The translations under genes were made by a program, and so were the position numbers. Shown piece after piece: positions 33,444 through 42,498 of a stretch of 64,000 nucleotides of DNA. Location of the stretch: assembly GCF_013204885.1 (NCBI RefSeq), contig NZ_JABMKX010000023.1, forward strand, positions 30,365-94,364. Reading direction: 5' to 3'. This stretch comes from Paenibacillus tritici (GTDB taxonomy: Bacteria; Bacillota; Bacilli; Paenibacillales; Paenibacillaceae). The first letter of the stretch is position 1. Each line of letters begins with the position of its first letter. Under the pieces are notes generated by a model, which worked only from the letters and a program-made list of their open reading frames with translations, searched no databases and was not told the origin of the DNA.

Positions 33444-33490
33444 AGAGACGCCTGCAGAAGCTGAAGGTTCAGCTGCCTGCAGGCGTCTCT
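33444..33490 (-). terminator. Strong terminator of the RfbH-like/GT2 operon
   Basis: AGAGACGCCTGCAG / CTGCAGGCGTCTCT with a nested AGCTGAA / TTCAGCT, giving some 21 paired bases; on the minus strand TTTTA follows. Confidence 0.85.
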
Positions 33491-33515
33491 TGTTCTTGAA
33501 TGACTTCCGGCCGCT

Positions 33516-34637
33516 TCAGAAATCCATTTCCTTAAGCAATTCCCTCGCCTCCGGGTAATCCGGATTGAGAATCAGCGCCTCCTGTAGCGCAGTCTGCGCC
33601 AGCTTATGATTGCCGCTGGACAGATAACAGCGTGACAGGTAATAACAAGCCAGGAAGCTTCCAGCTCCCTTGGTGGTCAGATGCTCATTGCGGTCTTCCC
33701 CGAGGGCGATACACTTCTGAAAGACCTCCTCCGCCTCCCGGAATAATTCCATCTCGAACAACATTACTCCCTTGGTGTAATAGAGATCTACATAGTCTGG
33801 ATAGAGCTGAATCGCCAGATCAATTCCCGCTACGGATTCCCGGGTTGGAGAGGTAACCAGCAGAATCGAATATTTCAATTTGTATAGCAGAGAAGGCGGC
33901 AGGTATCCCTGATCCATAAATTGAAGGATGGATGAATTCACATATTCGTAGGCCTCGGCGAAGGCTTCTCTGCGGTACAGGACGCTTGCCATATGGTAAT
34001 CAATCCACGGATCAGGAGAGCCCTGGTTCTTCTCTTGCTGCAGAAGCAGCATGTTACGCTTGTCTTTGTCCCGCAGACTAACGGTTTCATCCAGATAACC
34101 ATAATGATAGACGGTCACAGGAAGCTGAAAAATCATGGACTGTACTATAGCCCGGTCAGACAGATGAAGCTGCTCGTGTACACTGCCCTGGAAGCGGAAT
34201 CCGCTCTCCCGACGGAACATTCGTACCTGGTTCATCCCATGCGCCCGCCGCGGGTCCGGCGGATTCTCACCATAATAGCTAAGCAGATGGATACCTCCCA
34301 GCAGGATGGTCTCTGCATCCGTCTCCAGTACTTGCCTGACGCTCATGGCGTCACCGCCCTGCACTTCTTCATCGGCGTCCAGCCAGAGCACCCAATCTCC
34401 GGTTGCCTGCTCCAGGCTGTAATTGCGGGCTGCCGAGAAATTTTCCTGCCACTTATAGTCATATACCGCCGCGCCAAAGTCTGCCGCAATCTCTTTGGTG
34501 CGATCCGTAGAGCCGGTATCCACGATGATGATTTCATCCACAGCCTCCTGAATACTGCGGAGGCAGTTCTCCAGCCACTGCTCCTCGTTGCGAACAATCA
34601 TGCACAGAGACAGCTTCTTCTGAGTGTTCAACTTCAC
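33516..34637 (-). CDS. Family 2 glycosyltransferase with TPR-like C-terminus
   Basis: 373 aa, GTG start. The GT-A domain has LSLCMIVRNEEQWLENCL, IIVDTGSTDRTKEIA and LWLDADEEV; the next 100 residues include MFRRESGFRFQGSVHEQLH. The C-terminal half carries helical repeats (FAEAYEYVNSSIL, LFREAEEVFQKCIAL, NHKLAQTALQEALILNPDYPEA). It lies 10 nt behind the RfbH-like gene and ends at a strong terminator, so the two form an operon. It may use a sugar nucleotide made in this locus. Confidence 0.87.
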   Translation of the reverse strand: MKLNTQKKLSLCMIVRNEEQWLENCLRSIQEAVDEIIIVDTGSTDRTKEIAADFGAAVYDYKWQENFSAARNYSLEQATGDWVLWLDADEEVQGGDAMSVRQVLETDAETILLGGIHLLSYYGENPPDPRRAHGMNQVRMFRRESGFRFQGSVHEQLHLSDRAIVQSMIFQLPVTVYHYGYLDETVSLRDKDKRNMLLLQQEKNQGSPDPWIDYHMASVLYRREAFAEAYEYVNSSILQFMDQGYLPPSLLYKLKYSILLVTSPTRESVAGIDLAIQLYPDYVDLYYTKGVMLFEMELFREAEEVFQKCIALGEDRNEHLTTKGAGSFLACYYLSRCYLSSGNHKLAQTALQEALILNPDYPEARELLKEMDF

Positions 34638-34647
34638 AGCCCCCCCG

Positions 34648-35931
34648 TTACATGGTGAACAGCTTATGGATCACATCCGCAGAATACGACAACATCTCTT
34701 CCGTGAGGCCGGGATGCAGTCCAATCCAGAAGGAACGGTTCCTGACTGTGTTCGTGTTCGTCAGCGGCCCTACAATCCTGTAGGTGGCGGTGCTGTATTG
34801 GAACTGTTCCAGCGAAGGACCGGGAAACAGCAGGCGGGTACCCACGCGGTGTTCTTCGAGACTCTGGATCAGCTCATTACGCCCGATCGGAGAATGCTCT
34901 TTCACAGTGAGCGGAAATCCGAGCCAGTTCGGCTCGCTTCCCGGTGTCTCCTCCGGCAAGTGCAGAGCATACTGCAAAGGCTCCAGAGCATGGTATAGAA
35001 ATTGAAAATGCTCTCTTCTCTTCCGCGAGAATTCAGGAAGCTTATGAAGCTGCGTCAGACCGATCGCCGCATGGAGATCCGCTGCGTGCAGATGGAAGCT
35101 CATGGGGATTAAGAGGCTGCTCCCGGCATATCCCCCAGGAGCCCGCCCCATCTCTGCCGGGGCATTCTTATAGGCATGAGGAGATGCGTTGCCGAGGTCG
35201 CGCAGGGATTCCACGATCTGCTTAAGTAGCGAGCTTGAGGTGAGCACCGCCCCTCCTTCGCCCATGGTAATCTGCTGTCCCGGGAAGAAGCTAAGGGTCG
35301 CCAAATCACCAAAAGATCCGACCGGTTGCCCCCGGTACATAGACCCCAGAGCATCGCCGGCATCCTCAATCAGCCAGAGGCTGTGCCGGTCTGCAAATTG
35401 CTTCACATATTCGATATCAAAAGGATTGCCCAGTGTATGAGCCACCATGACAGCCTTGGTCTTCTCAGTGACCGCCTGATCCAGCAGCTCCGTCTCCATG
35501 CTGTAAGCCGGAAGCGTCACATCCACAAATACCGGAACCAGTCCATGCTGGAGAATAGGAATAACGGTGCCGGGAAATCTGCTGGCAATCGTAATAACCT
35601 CATCACCAGGTTGTAATCTCCTTGCTCCCAGATAAGGAGAGGTGAGGGCAGAAAGTGCCAACCTATTGGCACTCGTCCCGGAGTTCACCAGGAGAGAGGA
35701 CCGTGTTCCTGTCGTTTTGGCCAATCGCCTCTCAAACCGTGCGGCCTGGTCTCCTTCAGACAGACAATAATCAAGCGACGCATTCACCAGACCCACAAGC
35801 TCCTGCTCGTCGAACACTTTTCCGCTTGCAGGAATCATATCAACTCCCGGTCTGAATGAATGCTCGGGCCGTTGCTCCCTGTAATATAGTGCAGACAATT
35901 CCATTATTTGATCTCTTCGGATTGAGTTCAA
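34648..35931 (-). CDS. RfbH-like PLP-fold protein lacking known catalytic residues
   Basis: 427 aa, TTG start after AAGGAGAGG. The fold and several motifs follow the RfbH/E1 branch of the DegT family (AHTLGNPFD, IEDAGDALGS, then ITMGEGGAVL). RfbH enzymes (CDP-4-keto-6-deoxyglucose 3-dehydrases) replace the PLP-binding Lys by His in a SFYPAHH motif and bind an iron-sulfur cluster with a cysteine cluster shortly after. Here the motif is SFFPGQQ, with Gln219 at the Lys/His position, and the following segment (SLRDLGNASPHAYK) has no cysteine. It therefore fits neither the aminotransferase nor the classic dehydrase. It may catalyse another PLP/PMP step or be non-catalytic. Cotranscribed with a GT2. 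Confidence 0.75.
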   Translation of the reverse strand: MNSIRRDQIMELSALYYREQRPEHSFRPGVDMIPASGKVFDEQELVGLVNASLDYCLSEGDQAARFERRLAKTTGTRSSLLVNSGTSANRLALSALTSPYLGARRLQPGDEVITIASRFPGTVIPILQHGLVPVFVDVTLPAYSMETELLDQAVTEKTKAVMVAHTLGNPFDIEYVKQFADRHSLWLIEDAGDALGSMYRGQPVGSFGDLATLSFFPGQQITMGEGGAVLTSSSLLKQIVESLRDLGNASPHAYKNAPAEMGRAPGGYAGSSLLIPMSFHLHAADLHAAIGLTQLHKLPEFSRKRREHFQFLYHALEPLQYALHLPEETPGSEPNWLGFPLTVKEHSPIGRNELIQSLEEHRVGTRLLFPGPSLEQFQYSTATYRIVGPLTNTNTVRNRSFWIGLHPGLTEEMLSYSADVIHKLFTM

Positions 35932-35992
35932 GCCATCCTCTCCTTTGCTGTTTCATTCATTCCCGGTTCTCACGGATATTGTGGCCTTGGGA

Positions 35993-36001
35993 TAATATAT
36001 G
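35993..36001 (-). promoter_or_regulatory. Possible sporulation -10 element (CATATATTA)
   Basis: Minus-strand CATATATTA fits CATAnnnTA, 62 nt before the RfbH-like start. The rest of the 260-nt gap shows no other clear signal. Chance occurrence is possible in AT-rich leader DNA. Confidence 0.3.
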
Positions 36002-36191
36002 CGGCTAACGGTAACATAGAAATGATTTATCCTAAGGAAATGAGCAAAGGCTTGTCCATTATGTAATGCAATTGTGGATGCGGCGGACTGGTGGATGTCC
36101 ACTGTGTTACGGGACAGCTGAAGAACCCGGCAATGCTGAGATGAATGCACAGCCAGGTCCCCTGAATCCGCTGCTGAAGGCAGGAATAATA

Positions 36192-36881
36192 TTAACGCTG
36201 CCGTGCAGGATTGCCGACAACGGTAGCTCCGGGCACAACATCCTTGGTTACAACCGCTCCAGCCCCTACAACCGCCTGACTGCCGATTTCTATTGGAAGC
36301 AGAGATGCGTTATTGCCTATACGGGCACCCCTGCGGATTCGCGGCCCGCGGTGATGACCTTTGCCGCTGGCCATATACTTATCATTGGACATCGAGCAGC
36401 AGGGCCCGATGAAGACCTGATCCTCAATCACCGTATCCGCCGTAATATACGAGCTGGTCTGAATCGTTGTCTCTGATCCGATGATGGTATTCGGCTCGAC
36501 CATAACATTCCTCCCCAGAATCGTATCCTGCCCAATGACAATCTGTTCGCGGATGCTGGCATGATCTGCAATCAGAACACCGCTGCCGATCACGGAACCG
36601 GCATACACCGTAACCTGACTGCCGATCCTTACATCAGCTTCAATGAATAAAGCCGGAAGATCTTTGGCAGGTTTCCTGGCCATCTTCCGGTTCGCACCGG
36701 GTTTCTTGCCGAGAATCGTCAGATCCCCTATCACTGTTCGATCTCCAATCTGTGTACCCGCTTTGATCACACAGTGGTGACCGATAGTCACCTGGTTGCC
36801 GATGACAACCCCCTCTTCCACTACCACATACTCTCCAAGCTCCACATCCTGCCCGATTCTTGCGCTCTCATGAATGCTCAA
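36192..36881 (-). CDS. Hexapeptide-repeat acyltransferase (WbpD-like)
   Basis: 229 aa, TTG start after GAGGAG. It is built almost wholly of left-handed beta-helix hexapeptides (IGNQVTIGHHCVI, IGDRTVIGDLTILG, ILGRNVMVEPNTIIG). A protruding loop (KGHHRGPRI) holds the His typical of such sites, and the C-terminal VVGAGAVVTKDV...VVGNPA is standard for sugar O- or N-acetyltransferases. It is last in a run with a GT4, a Gfo/Idh oxidoreductase and a DegT aminotransferase. With a 6-dehydrogenase at 44267 the set matches the WbpA-B-E-D route to UDP-2,3-diacetamido uronic acids, where this enzyme would N-acetylate the new amino group. Confidence 0.82.
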   Translation of the reverse strand: MSIHESARIGQDVELGEYVVVEEGVVIGNQVTIGHHCVIKAGTQIGDRTVIGDLTILGKKPGANRKMARKPAKDLPALFIEADVRIGSQVTVYAGSVIGSGVLIADHASIREQIVIGQDTILGRNVMVEPNTIIGSETTIQTSSYITADTVIEDQVFIGPCCSMSNDKYMASGKGHHRGPRIRRGARIGNNASLLPIEIGSQAVVGAGAVVTKDVVPGATVVGNPARQR

Positions 36882-36904
36882 CGCTCATTCTCCTCACATC
36901 TGGT

Positions 36905-38179
36905 TTAGATTGATTGCAGACGTTGATATATTTCAAGTATCCGCCGGCTGTTCTTGACCATATCATGGTGCTGCTCCACATAGGCTCTTCCTCGGATACC
37001 AATCTCCGGCAGACAATCCCGTTCTTGCAGCAAATTCTCCAGGACACTCTGAATCGTATCCGGATTGGCACGGATCAGGGGCAGCTCTGCCGGGTATTGC
37101 TCTGTCATGTAATCACTGATCCAGCAGATGACCGGTTTGCCAAGCGCCATACTCTCCACGGCCAGAAGGCCATAGCTGCCGATATGCAGCTGATCAATAA
37201 TCAGATCCGCCTGCTTATAAATTTCCTTGGCCTGCTCATGAGACATTCCCTGAACCAGTTTGAAATCAAAATTGTACTGCTCCTTCAGTGCTTCAATGGC
37301 CTTCAGTACAAAGTTAGTCCCCTTGATTCCCGGATGCGATGGCGCATGGACAATCAGCAGCCTCTCGTTCGGCTTCCATTCTTCTTCTACGGTGTAGTGG
37401 GTTAAATCAATCATCACCGGAACAACTGATACCTGGGGATAATACTCCTTCACGTATTGCAGAAGCTCTTTATCGGCAACAATGCAATGCTGAACATGGC
37501 CAGATACCCGGGAAAGCCGCCGCCTTACGATCTGTTCATTCTGCTTGACAAGCACGTAAGGATTGCTTTTCTTCGCAACCGAATACAATCTGACATCACT
37601 ACCCCAGTGCTGCATAACTACTGATTTGCCTGCTTGCTGCAGAAGGGGATAGTCCGTCTGATCAAAAGTGATGCTCTGAGCAAAATGAAAATGAAAAAGA
37701 TCATATTTCGGAATCAGAGCGAGTGTAAATCTTCGTAATCTATCATATATATCAGGACTTCCGAGTTCAGAAGCCAGCCGCCAGAAGTAATCTGAACCAT
37801 AGCCCAGATAACTTGAGGAATAATCCAGGTAGTGTGCCATCACCCCGTGAGCTTGTAATCCGCGAGTTAAAGTATTCATTTGATTGGCAATTTCCATGGT
37901 CCCCTGAAATACACGCAATGAAGCTGTAGGAAACCTGCTATCAGCTTGTAAGTATAAGTCATTTAACACCTTGTTCTCCGGATAATACTCCAACCCTCTC
38001 CATAACCAAAGCCAGCTGTTATGACCATCGTCGTGCAGAGCTGACAGCTCTGCACGATACTTATAATAGACTGAAGTGAGGTCTCCCTCCCTATCCCATC
38101 TATTCAGTAAGGACTCCACAGCATCCCACTGCCCCGCCCTACTAGCGGCCTCAACTAACGCTTCAATTTCCCTAGTAAT
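36905..38179 (-). CDS. Glycosyltransferase family 4-type protein
   Basis: The C-terminal Rossmann domain shows the GT-B features of family 4: LLIVHAPSHPGIKGTNFVLKA, then a nucleotide-binding stretch ADLIIDQLHIGSYGLLAVESMALGKPVI. The N-terminal half has LTRGLQAHGVMAHYLDYSS and FHFHFAQS. I prefer an ATT start (38179): GAAGGAGG lies 8 nt before it, and the frame is open and protein-like (TREIEALVEAASRAGQWD). The first canonical start, GTG 38119, has no ribosome binding site and would remove 20 residues. It lies between the acyltransferase and the oxidoreductase in one probable transcript. Likely transfers the sugar made by its neighbours. Confidence 0.8.
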   Translation of the reverse strand: MTREIEALVEAASRAGQWDAVESLLNRWDREGDLTSVYYKYRAELSALHDDGHNSWLWLWRGLEYYPENKVLNDLYLQADSRFPTASLRVFQGTMEIANQMNTLTRGLQAHGVMAHYLDYSSSYLGYGSDYFWRLASELGSPDIYDRLRRFTLALIPKYDLFHFHFAQSITFDQTDYPLLQQAGKSVVMQHWGSDVRLYSVAKKSNPYVLVKQNEQIVRRRLSRVSGHVQHCIVADKELLQYVKEYYPQVSVVPVMIDLTHYTVEEEWKPNERLLIVHAPSHPGIKGTNFVLKAIEALKEQYNFDFKLVQGMSHEQAKEIYKQADLIIDQLHIGSYGLLAVESMALGKPVICWISDYMTEQYPAELPLIRANPDTIQSVLENLLQERDCLPEIGIRGRAYVEQHHDMVKNSRRILEIYQRLQSI

Positions 38180-38242
38180 GGCTTCATCCCTCCTTCTGCA
38201 TGCATCCTTGCTAGCAGCACATAAACTTCTCTTATACCGTGA

Positions 38243-39325
38243 TCACCGGTGCCATTTTCCCGCCTTCATGATCTCTGTGGAGAATTCCGTCAGGGGAAGG
38301 GTCACTCTGCGACCTTCCAGAGCTGAACGGTAGATAGCGAAAATAGCTTCTAGAGATTTGCTGGCCTCTGGAGCATCGACAACCATTCCTTCTGGCCCAT
38401 TCTGAATTCTGTCCAGATAAGCTTCATACATTCGCAGCTGCTCATCCCTGTCTGCTTCGAGCCGGCGGAGCTCCTCTTCCGCTATCTGAACACCCCTTAC
38501 TTCAAATCGTTCAATGCGCTCCAGCTGGTTCCCGCTAATAATCAGCGTGCCTTTCTCTGCGAACAAACGAAGGGAATAGCCGAAATTGCCGGGCCTGGTA
38601 ACCGTATTGGCTTCAACAAGCCCCTTGGTCCCATTGCGGAAGGATAAGACGGCAAGCGCTACATCCTCAATTTCTTTGCCAGGCTGGAGTTTTTGCAACT
38701 CGCCATACGCCCCCTCTACATCTCCCAGGAACCAGAGAAGCAGATCAATGAGATGAATACCCTGGTTCAGCAGCATACCGCCATCCTGGTCCCAGGTTCC
38801 TCTCCAGGCGGCCTGACGGAAATAGTCCGGGGTACGACTGATTTCAATTGAAGCCACGCCATAATACAGATCTCCAAGCAGCCCGCTGGTAATGTAGTTT
38901 TTGATTCTCAGCATCGGCAAGCGGTAACGCATCTGATGGCAGACCAGCAGATTCAGACCGCGCTGACTGGCCAGCTTAGACAGCAGCCGAGAATCCTCCA
39001 GTGTGAGCGCAAGGGGCTTCTCTATAATGACATGCTTACCAGCAATCAGCGCATCCCCAGCCATATCCGCATGATGTCCGCTGGAAGTCGCAATTACAAT
39101 AACATTTACCTCGGGATGAATCAGTAAATCCGCATAGTCGGGATACATCGCGATCTCATTTGCAGTATGCCCCGCAGCTTCGGTCAATTGGCCGTGGATA
39201 ATCTCCATACGCTCTATAGATATATCGCTGATAGCCACAACCCTGGCAGAGCCCAGCCGCGATAGGGTTGCGGCATGCTTCTCTGTAATCCGTCCGCAAC
39301 CGATAATGCCAATGCCAAGCTTCAT
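38243..39325 (-). CDS. Gfo/Idh/MocA oxidoreductase (WbpB-like)
   Basis: About 360 aa. N-terminal NAD(P) Rossmann fold with GIIGCGRI; the family signature EKPLAL holds the catalytic-site Lys; the C-terminal beta-sheet domain has GGMLLNQGIHLIDLLLWFLG with the conserved His. I use ATG 39325; a GTG at 39337 sits directly on the AAGGAG and is less likely. The aminotransferase gene just upstream ends 8 nt before this start. That pairing is typical of WbpB/WbpE systems, where the oxidoreductase makes the 3-keto sugar that the aminotransferase then converts. Confidence 0.87.
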   Translation of the reverse strand: MKLGIGIIGCGRITEKHAATLSRLGSARVVAISDISIERMEIIHGQLTEAAGHTANEIAMYPDYADLLIHPEVNVIVIATSSGHHADMAGDALIAGKHVIIEKPLALTLEDSRLLSKLASQRGLNLLVCHQMRYRLPMLRIKNYITSGLLGDLYYGVASIEISRTPDYFRQAAWRGTWDQDGGMLLNQGIHLIDLLLWFLGDVEGAYGELQKLQPGKEIEDVALAVLSFRNGTKGLVEANTVTRPGNFGYSLRLFAEKGTLIISGNQLERIERFEVRGVQIAEEELRRLEADRDEQLRMYEAYLDRIQNGPEGMVVDAPEASKSLEAIFAIYRSALEGRRVTLPLTEFSTEIMKAGKWHR

Positions 39326-39333
39326 GTGATCAT

Positions 39334-40440
39334 TCACTCCTTCCCTGAATAGTTCAGAGCAACCTCCAGGACCTCCTGCTGTTCCACAGCAGACAAGAAC
39401 GGATGGAGCGGAAGGGCGAAGAGCCGCTCAGATTTGCTCTCTGCAACCGGAAGATCTCCCGGCTTATAGCCGAGCTGCCGGTAGACCTGCTGCAGATGCA
39501 GAGGCAGCGGATAATAAGACCCGCTGGCGATGTTGTTAGCCTGCAAGTATGCCATGAAGTCATCTCTCTGTTCATGCTCCACACAATATAGATGATAGAC
39601 ATGAGAATTGCCCTGATACCGGTTCACCGGTGTGCTCAGCCCGCTCTTCCCGTTCAAGCTGTCGTACACCTGCGCAAGAGCGCGGCGTACTCCATTCCAG
39701 CCGTCGATATGCTTCAGTCCCCTGCGGAGTACTGCCGCATGAATTTCATCCAGCCTGCTGTTGAAGCCAATCTCTTCATGATAGTATTTCTTCACACTGC
39801 CATGATGCCGGAGCTTCCGCAGCCGACCGGCCAATTCTCCGTCCCTTGTCACCAGCATTCCTCCGTCACCGATGGTGGACAGATTCTTGGTTGGAAAGAA
39901 GGAGTAGCAGCCGATTCTGCCAATCGTTCCGAGCTTGACTCCGTTATCCTCCGCTCCGAAGGCCTGACAGGCATCTTCAATCAGCTCCAGACCGTATTGT
40001 TCAGCCAATACCGAGAACGCCTGCATACCGCAGGATTGGCCAAAGATATGCACCGGCAGAATAGCTTTGGTCTGCGGGGTAATTCTTGCTTCAACGGATG
40101 CCGGGTCCAGATTATAAGTCTCTGGATCAATGTCCGCGAAGACCGGTGTTGCTCCAACTCTTGAGATCGCCTCTGCTGTAGCGAAGAAGGTGAACGGCGT
40201 CGTAATGACTTCATCTCCCTCACCAATATTAAGTGCCGTCAGGGCCATAACCAATGCATCTGTCCCGTTACCGACAGAGACGGCATAGGGGACCTGCAGA
40301 TAGGCTGCTGCTTCTTCCTCGAAACGTCTTACCTCTTCGCCAAGAATAAACTGGCCGCGATCCAGTACATCTCCAACTGCACTTAGAATTTCGGATTTCA
40401 TGGACTGGAATTGTCTGTCGATCTGAATCAGTGAGATCAA
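39334..40440 (-). CDS. DegT/DnrJ/EryC1/StrS sugar aminotransferase (WbpE-like)
   Basis: 368 aa from TTG 40440, 10 nt after AAGGAG; it then begins MISLIQIDRQF like other family members. A GTG at 40449 is too close to the site. PLP-dependent aminotransferase: NGTDAL binds the phosphate, the EDACQAFGA Asp contacts the ring nitrogen, and Lys185 in SFFPTKN forms the Schiff base. It is first in a four-gene minus-strand run (aminotransferase, oxidoreductase, GT4, acyltransferase). Probably transaminates a 3-keto nucleotide sugar; other keto positions cannot be ruled out. Confidence 0.9.
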   Translation of the reverse strand: MISLIQIDRQFQSMKSEILSAVGDVLDRGQFILGEEVRRFEEEAAAYLQVPYAVSVGNGTDALVMALTALNIGEGDEVITTPFTFFATAEAISRVGATPVFADIDPETYNLDPASVEARITPQTKAILPVHIFGQSCGMQAFSVLAEQYGLELIEDACQAFGAEDNGVKLGTIGRIGCYSFFPTKNLSTIGDGGMLVTRDGELAGRLRKLRHHGSVKKYYHEEIGFNSRLDEIHAAVLRRGLKHIDGWNGVRRALAQVYDSLNGKSGLSTPVNRYQGNSHVYHLYCVEHEQRDDFMAYLQANNIASGSYYPLPLHLQQVYRQLGYKPGDLPVAESKSERLFALPLHPFLSAVEQQEVLEVALNYSGKE

Positions 40441-40526
40441 GCGATTCACGCTCCTTAAGCGGATGGATTCGGTGTTGAAACGGTGCAGCCTGGCATCCTT
40501 CCAGGTTCTTCACTCTCCAAATGGCG

Positions 40527-40535
40527 CATATGTTA
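40527..40535 (+). promoter_or_regulatory. Possible sporulation -10 element (CATATGTTA)
   Basis: Fits CATAnnnTA, 45 nt before the epimerase start, in the gap shared with the divergent aminotransferase operon. No clear -35. Confidence 0.3.
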
Positions 40536-40571
40536 TTCATGCATAAATATGGATGTAGGAGGCTGGCAATT

Positions 40572-41561
40572 ATGAACCTTGCGGATTTCCCGGATTTCAG
40601 CGGGAAGCATGTTTTTATTACCGGAGGAGCCGGGTTTATCGGCTCCTCACTGATCGGTGCAATTATTGAACATAATAAGGTGACAGTGTATGATAATTTC
40701 TCCCGGAATGCATTGAAGTTCAAACCCTACCGCAACCATCCTAATCTGAACATCGTACATGGTGATATTCTCGATCCGGAAGCGCTAAAGACTGCTATTC
40801 AGGGCGCGACCCATGTCGTCCATGCCGCAGGCATAGCAGGGATTGATACGGTGATCCGAAATCCCGTGCAGACGATGAAGGTCAATATGATCGGCTCCTC
40901 CAACCTGCTGGAAGCAGCGGCCACTCTGGATCACTGTGAGCGCGTAATCTGCTTCAGCACCAGCGAGGTCTTCGGGCAGGTTGCCTTTCGCGCCAACGAG
41001 TCCAATGCCACCGTGCTGGGAGCTGTAGGCGAAGCAAGATGGACCTATGCGGTAAGCAAGCTTGCCGAAGAGCATCTAACTTATGCCCACTATAAGGAGT
41101 TTGGCTTGCCCACCGTCATTATCCGGCCATTCAATATCTATGGTCCCGGACAAATCGGAGAAGGCGCCATTAAGACGATGATTGAGCTTGCTCTGCAGAA
41201 CCAGACCATTCAGGTGCATGGCAGCGGGACTCAAATCCGGGCCTGGTGTTATGTCGATGACATGGTTGAAGGCATTATGCGCTGCCTCACGGTAGATGCA
41301 GCAGTCGGAGAATCCTTCAACCTGGGTAACGAATCTACCATTATCACTATTTATGGCCTTGCCAATACCATTGTGCGCGTGCTGGGCTCCAAGTCTCCTA
41401 TTCAGTTCCAGGCGAAGGACACCGTCGATGTCGAACTGCGCATCCCTGAACTTAACAAAGCCAGACAGGTGCTTGGCTTCCAGGCCAAGATCGACCTGGA
41501 GGAAGGCATCAAGCTTACAGCCGCCCATATCCGTCAGGGGATGGATAATAATTCTATATGA
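40572..41561 (+). CDS. NAD-dependent nucleotide-sugar epimerase/dehydratase
   Basis: 329 aa from ATG 40572 after GTAGGAGG; an in-frame upstream ATG has no such site. Extended SDR: GGAGFIG near the N-terminus for NAD, the Ser of CFSTSEVFG and Tyr/Lys of YAVSK as the catalytic triad, then RPFNIYGPGQ, HGSGTQIRAWCYVDDMVEG and NLGN. These fit UDP-sugar 4-epimerases or 4,6-dehydratases; the exact reaction is uncertain. First of three plus-strand genes divergent from the aminotransferase operon. Confidence 0.87.
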   Translation: MNLADFPDFSGKHVFITGGAGFIGSSLIGAIIEHNKVTVYDNFSRNALKFKPYRNHPNLNIVHGDILDPEALKTAIQGATHVVHAAGIAGIDTVIRNPVQTMKVNMIGSSNLLEAAATLDHCERVICFSTSEVFGQVAFRANESNATVLGAVGEARWTYAVSKLAEEHLTYAHYKEFGLPTVIIRPFNIYGPGQIGEGAIKTMIELALQNQTIQVHGSGTQIRAWCYVDDMVEGIMRCLTVDAAVGESFNLGNESTIITIYGLANTIVRVLGSKSPIQFQAKDTVDVELRIPELNKARQVLGFQAKIDLEEGIKLTAAHIRQGMDNNSI

Positions 41562-41574
41562 AGGGGCTTAACAC

Positions 41575-42498
41575 ATGAACACTACACACTATGACCGGAT
41601 ATTCATCACCGGCTATTCCAGCTTTATCGGGAGTCATGTATTCAGCCTTCTCAGAGATTCGGGAATGGACGGTCAGGTCATCTTGCTAGGGCGTAAACCG
41701 CAGGTCCGTACTTCCGCCTCCTGGCAATACTTAGATCTTACGGAGCCGCAGCCTGCGGGCCTTCCCTACAGCGGCCGTAATCTTCTTATCCATTACGCGG
41801 CACAACTGCCCGGCTCTACTTCTGTAGATTATAAGAAGCTGTTCAACAGCGAAGCAGATTTCCTGGAGCGTTGCCGGATTATGCAGATTACAGATGTTGT
41901 ATATGCCTCTACTGGAGGAGTCTATGGATATTCCGGCAGCAGACGGGAGAGTGATATACCCCATCCGGAAGATCCCTATTCTGCATACAAGTTCGCAATC
42001 GAAGAGAATATCGCCTGTCTGTGGCCGCGCAGCCACCTGATTCTGCGTTATTTCTTCCCCTTCGGGGGCGGTCAGAGAATCCCCCGGCTTATTCCGGGGC
42101 TGATTCATAAACTTATGGGTGATGAGACGATACGGATAGCCGGAGAGCGCCATGGTCTGGTACTGAATCCCGTCTACATCGCGGATGCTGCTGAAGCATC
42201 TGTCTGGTTGATCCGCAATAATCTGCACGGCATCTACAATATCGCTGGCCGCCACAGCCTGACTCTGCTCGAGCTGGTTCAACAGTTATCGAGTGGGCTG
42301 AACCGGACACTCAAGCTTGAATATTCTGATGAGCAGGACAGGGAAATGACCGGCTCCGTCGATAAACTGCTATCTATGCACAGTGGCCTGTTATCCACCC
42401 CCTGGAACGAAGCCATCCGCCGTACAGTGATATATCATGTGGACCCCTCAGCATCTTTAAGCGAAGGAGCGGTCAGAGATGAAGCAATGGAAAAGTGA
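41575..42498 (+). CDS. NAD(P)-dependent sugar epimerase/reductase (SDR)
   Basis: 307 aa, ATG after AAGGGG, 13 nt behind the previous gene. Extended SDR with GYSSFIGSH as the cofactor turn (a looser GxxxxIG form), STGGVYGYSG, YSAYK for the catalytic Tyr/Lys, RYFFPFGGGQR and VYIADAAEA. Shorter and more diverged than its neighbour, as for 4-keto reductases or C-terminal epimerases. Its end overlaps the start of the acyltransferase by 20 nt, indicating translational coupling. Confidence 0.82.
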   Translation: MNTTHYDRIFITGYSSFIGSHVFSLLRDSGMDGQVILLGRKPQVRTSASWQYLDLTEPQPAGLPYSGRNLLIHYAAQLPGSTSVDYKKLFNSEADFLERCRIMQITDVVYASTGGVYGYSGSRRESDIPHPEDPYSAYKFAIEENIACLWPRSHLILRYFFPFGGGQRIPRLIPGLIHKLMGDETIRIAGERHGLVLNPVYIADAAEASVWLIRNNLHGIYNIAGRHSLTLLELVQQLSSGLNRTLKLEYSDEQDREMTGSVDKLLSMHSGLLSTPWNEAIRRTVIYHVDPSASLSEGAVRDEAMEK

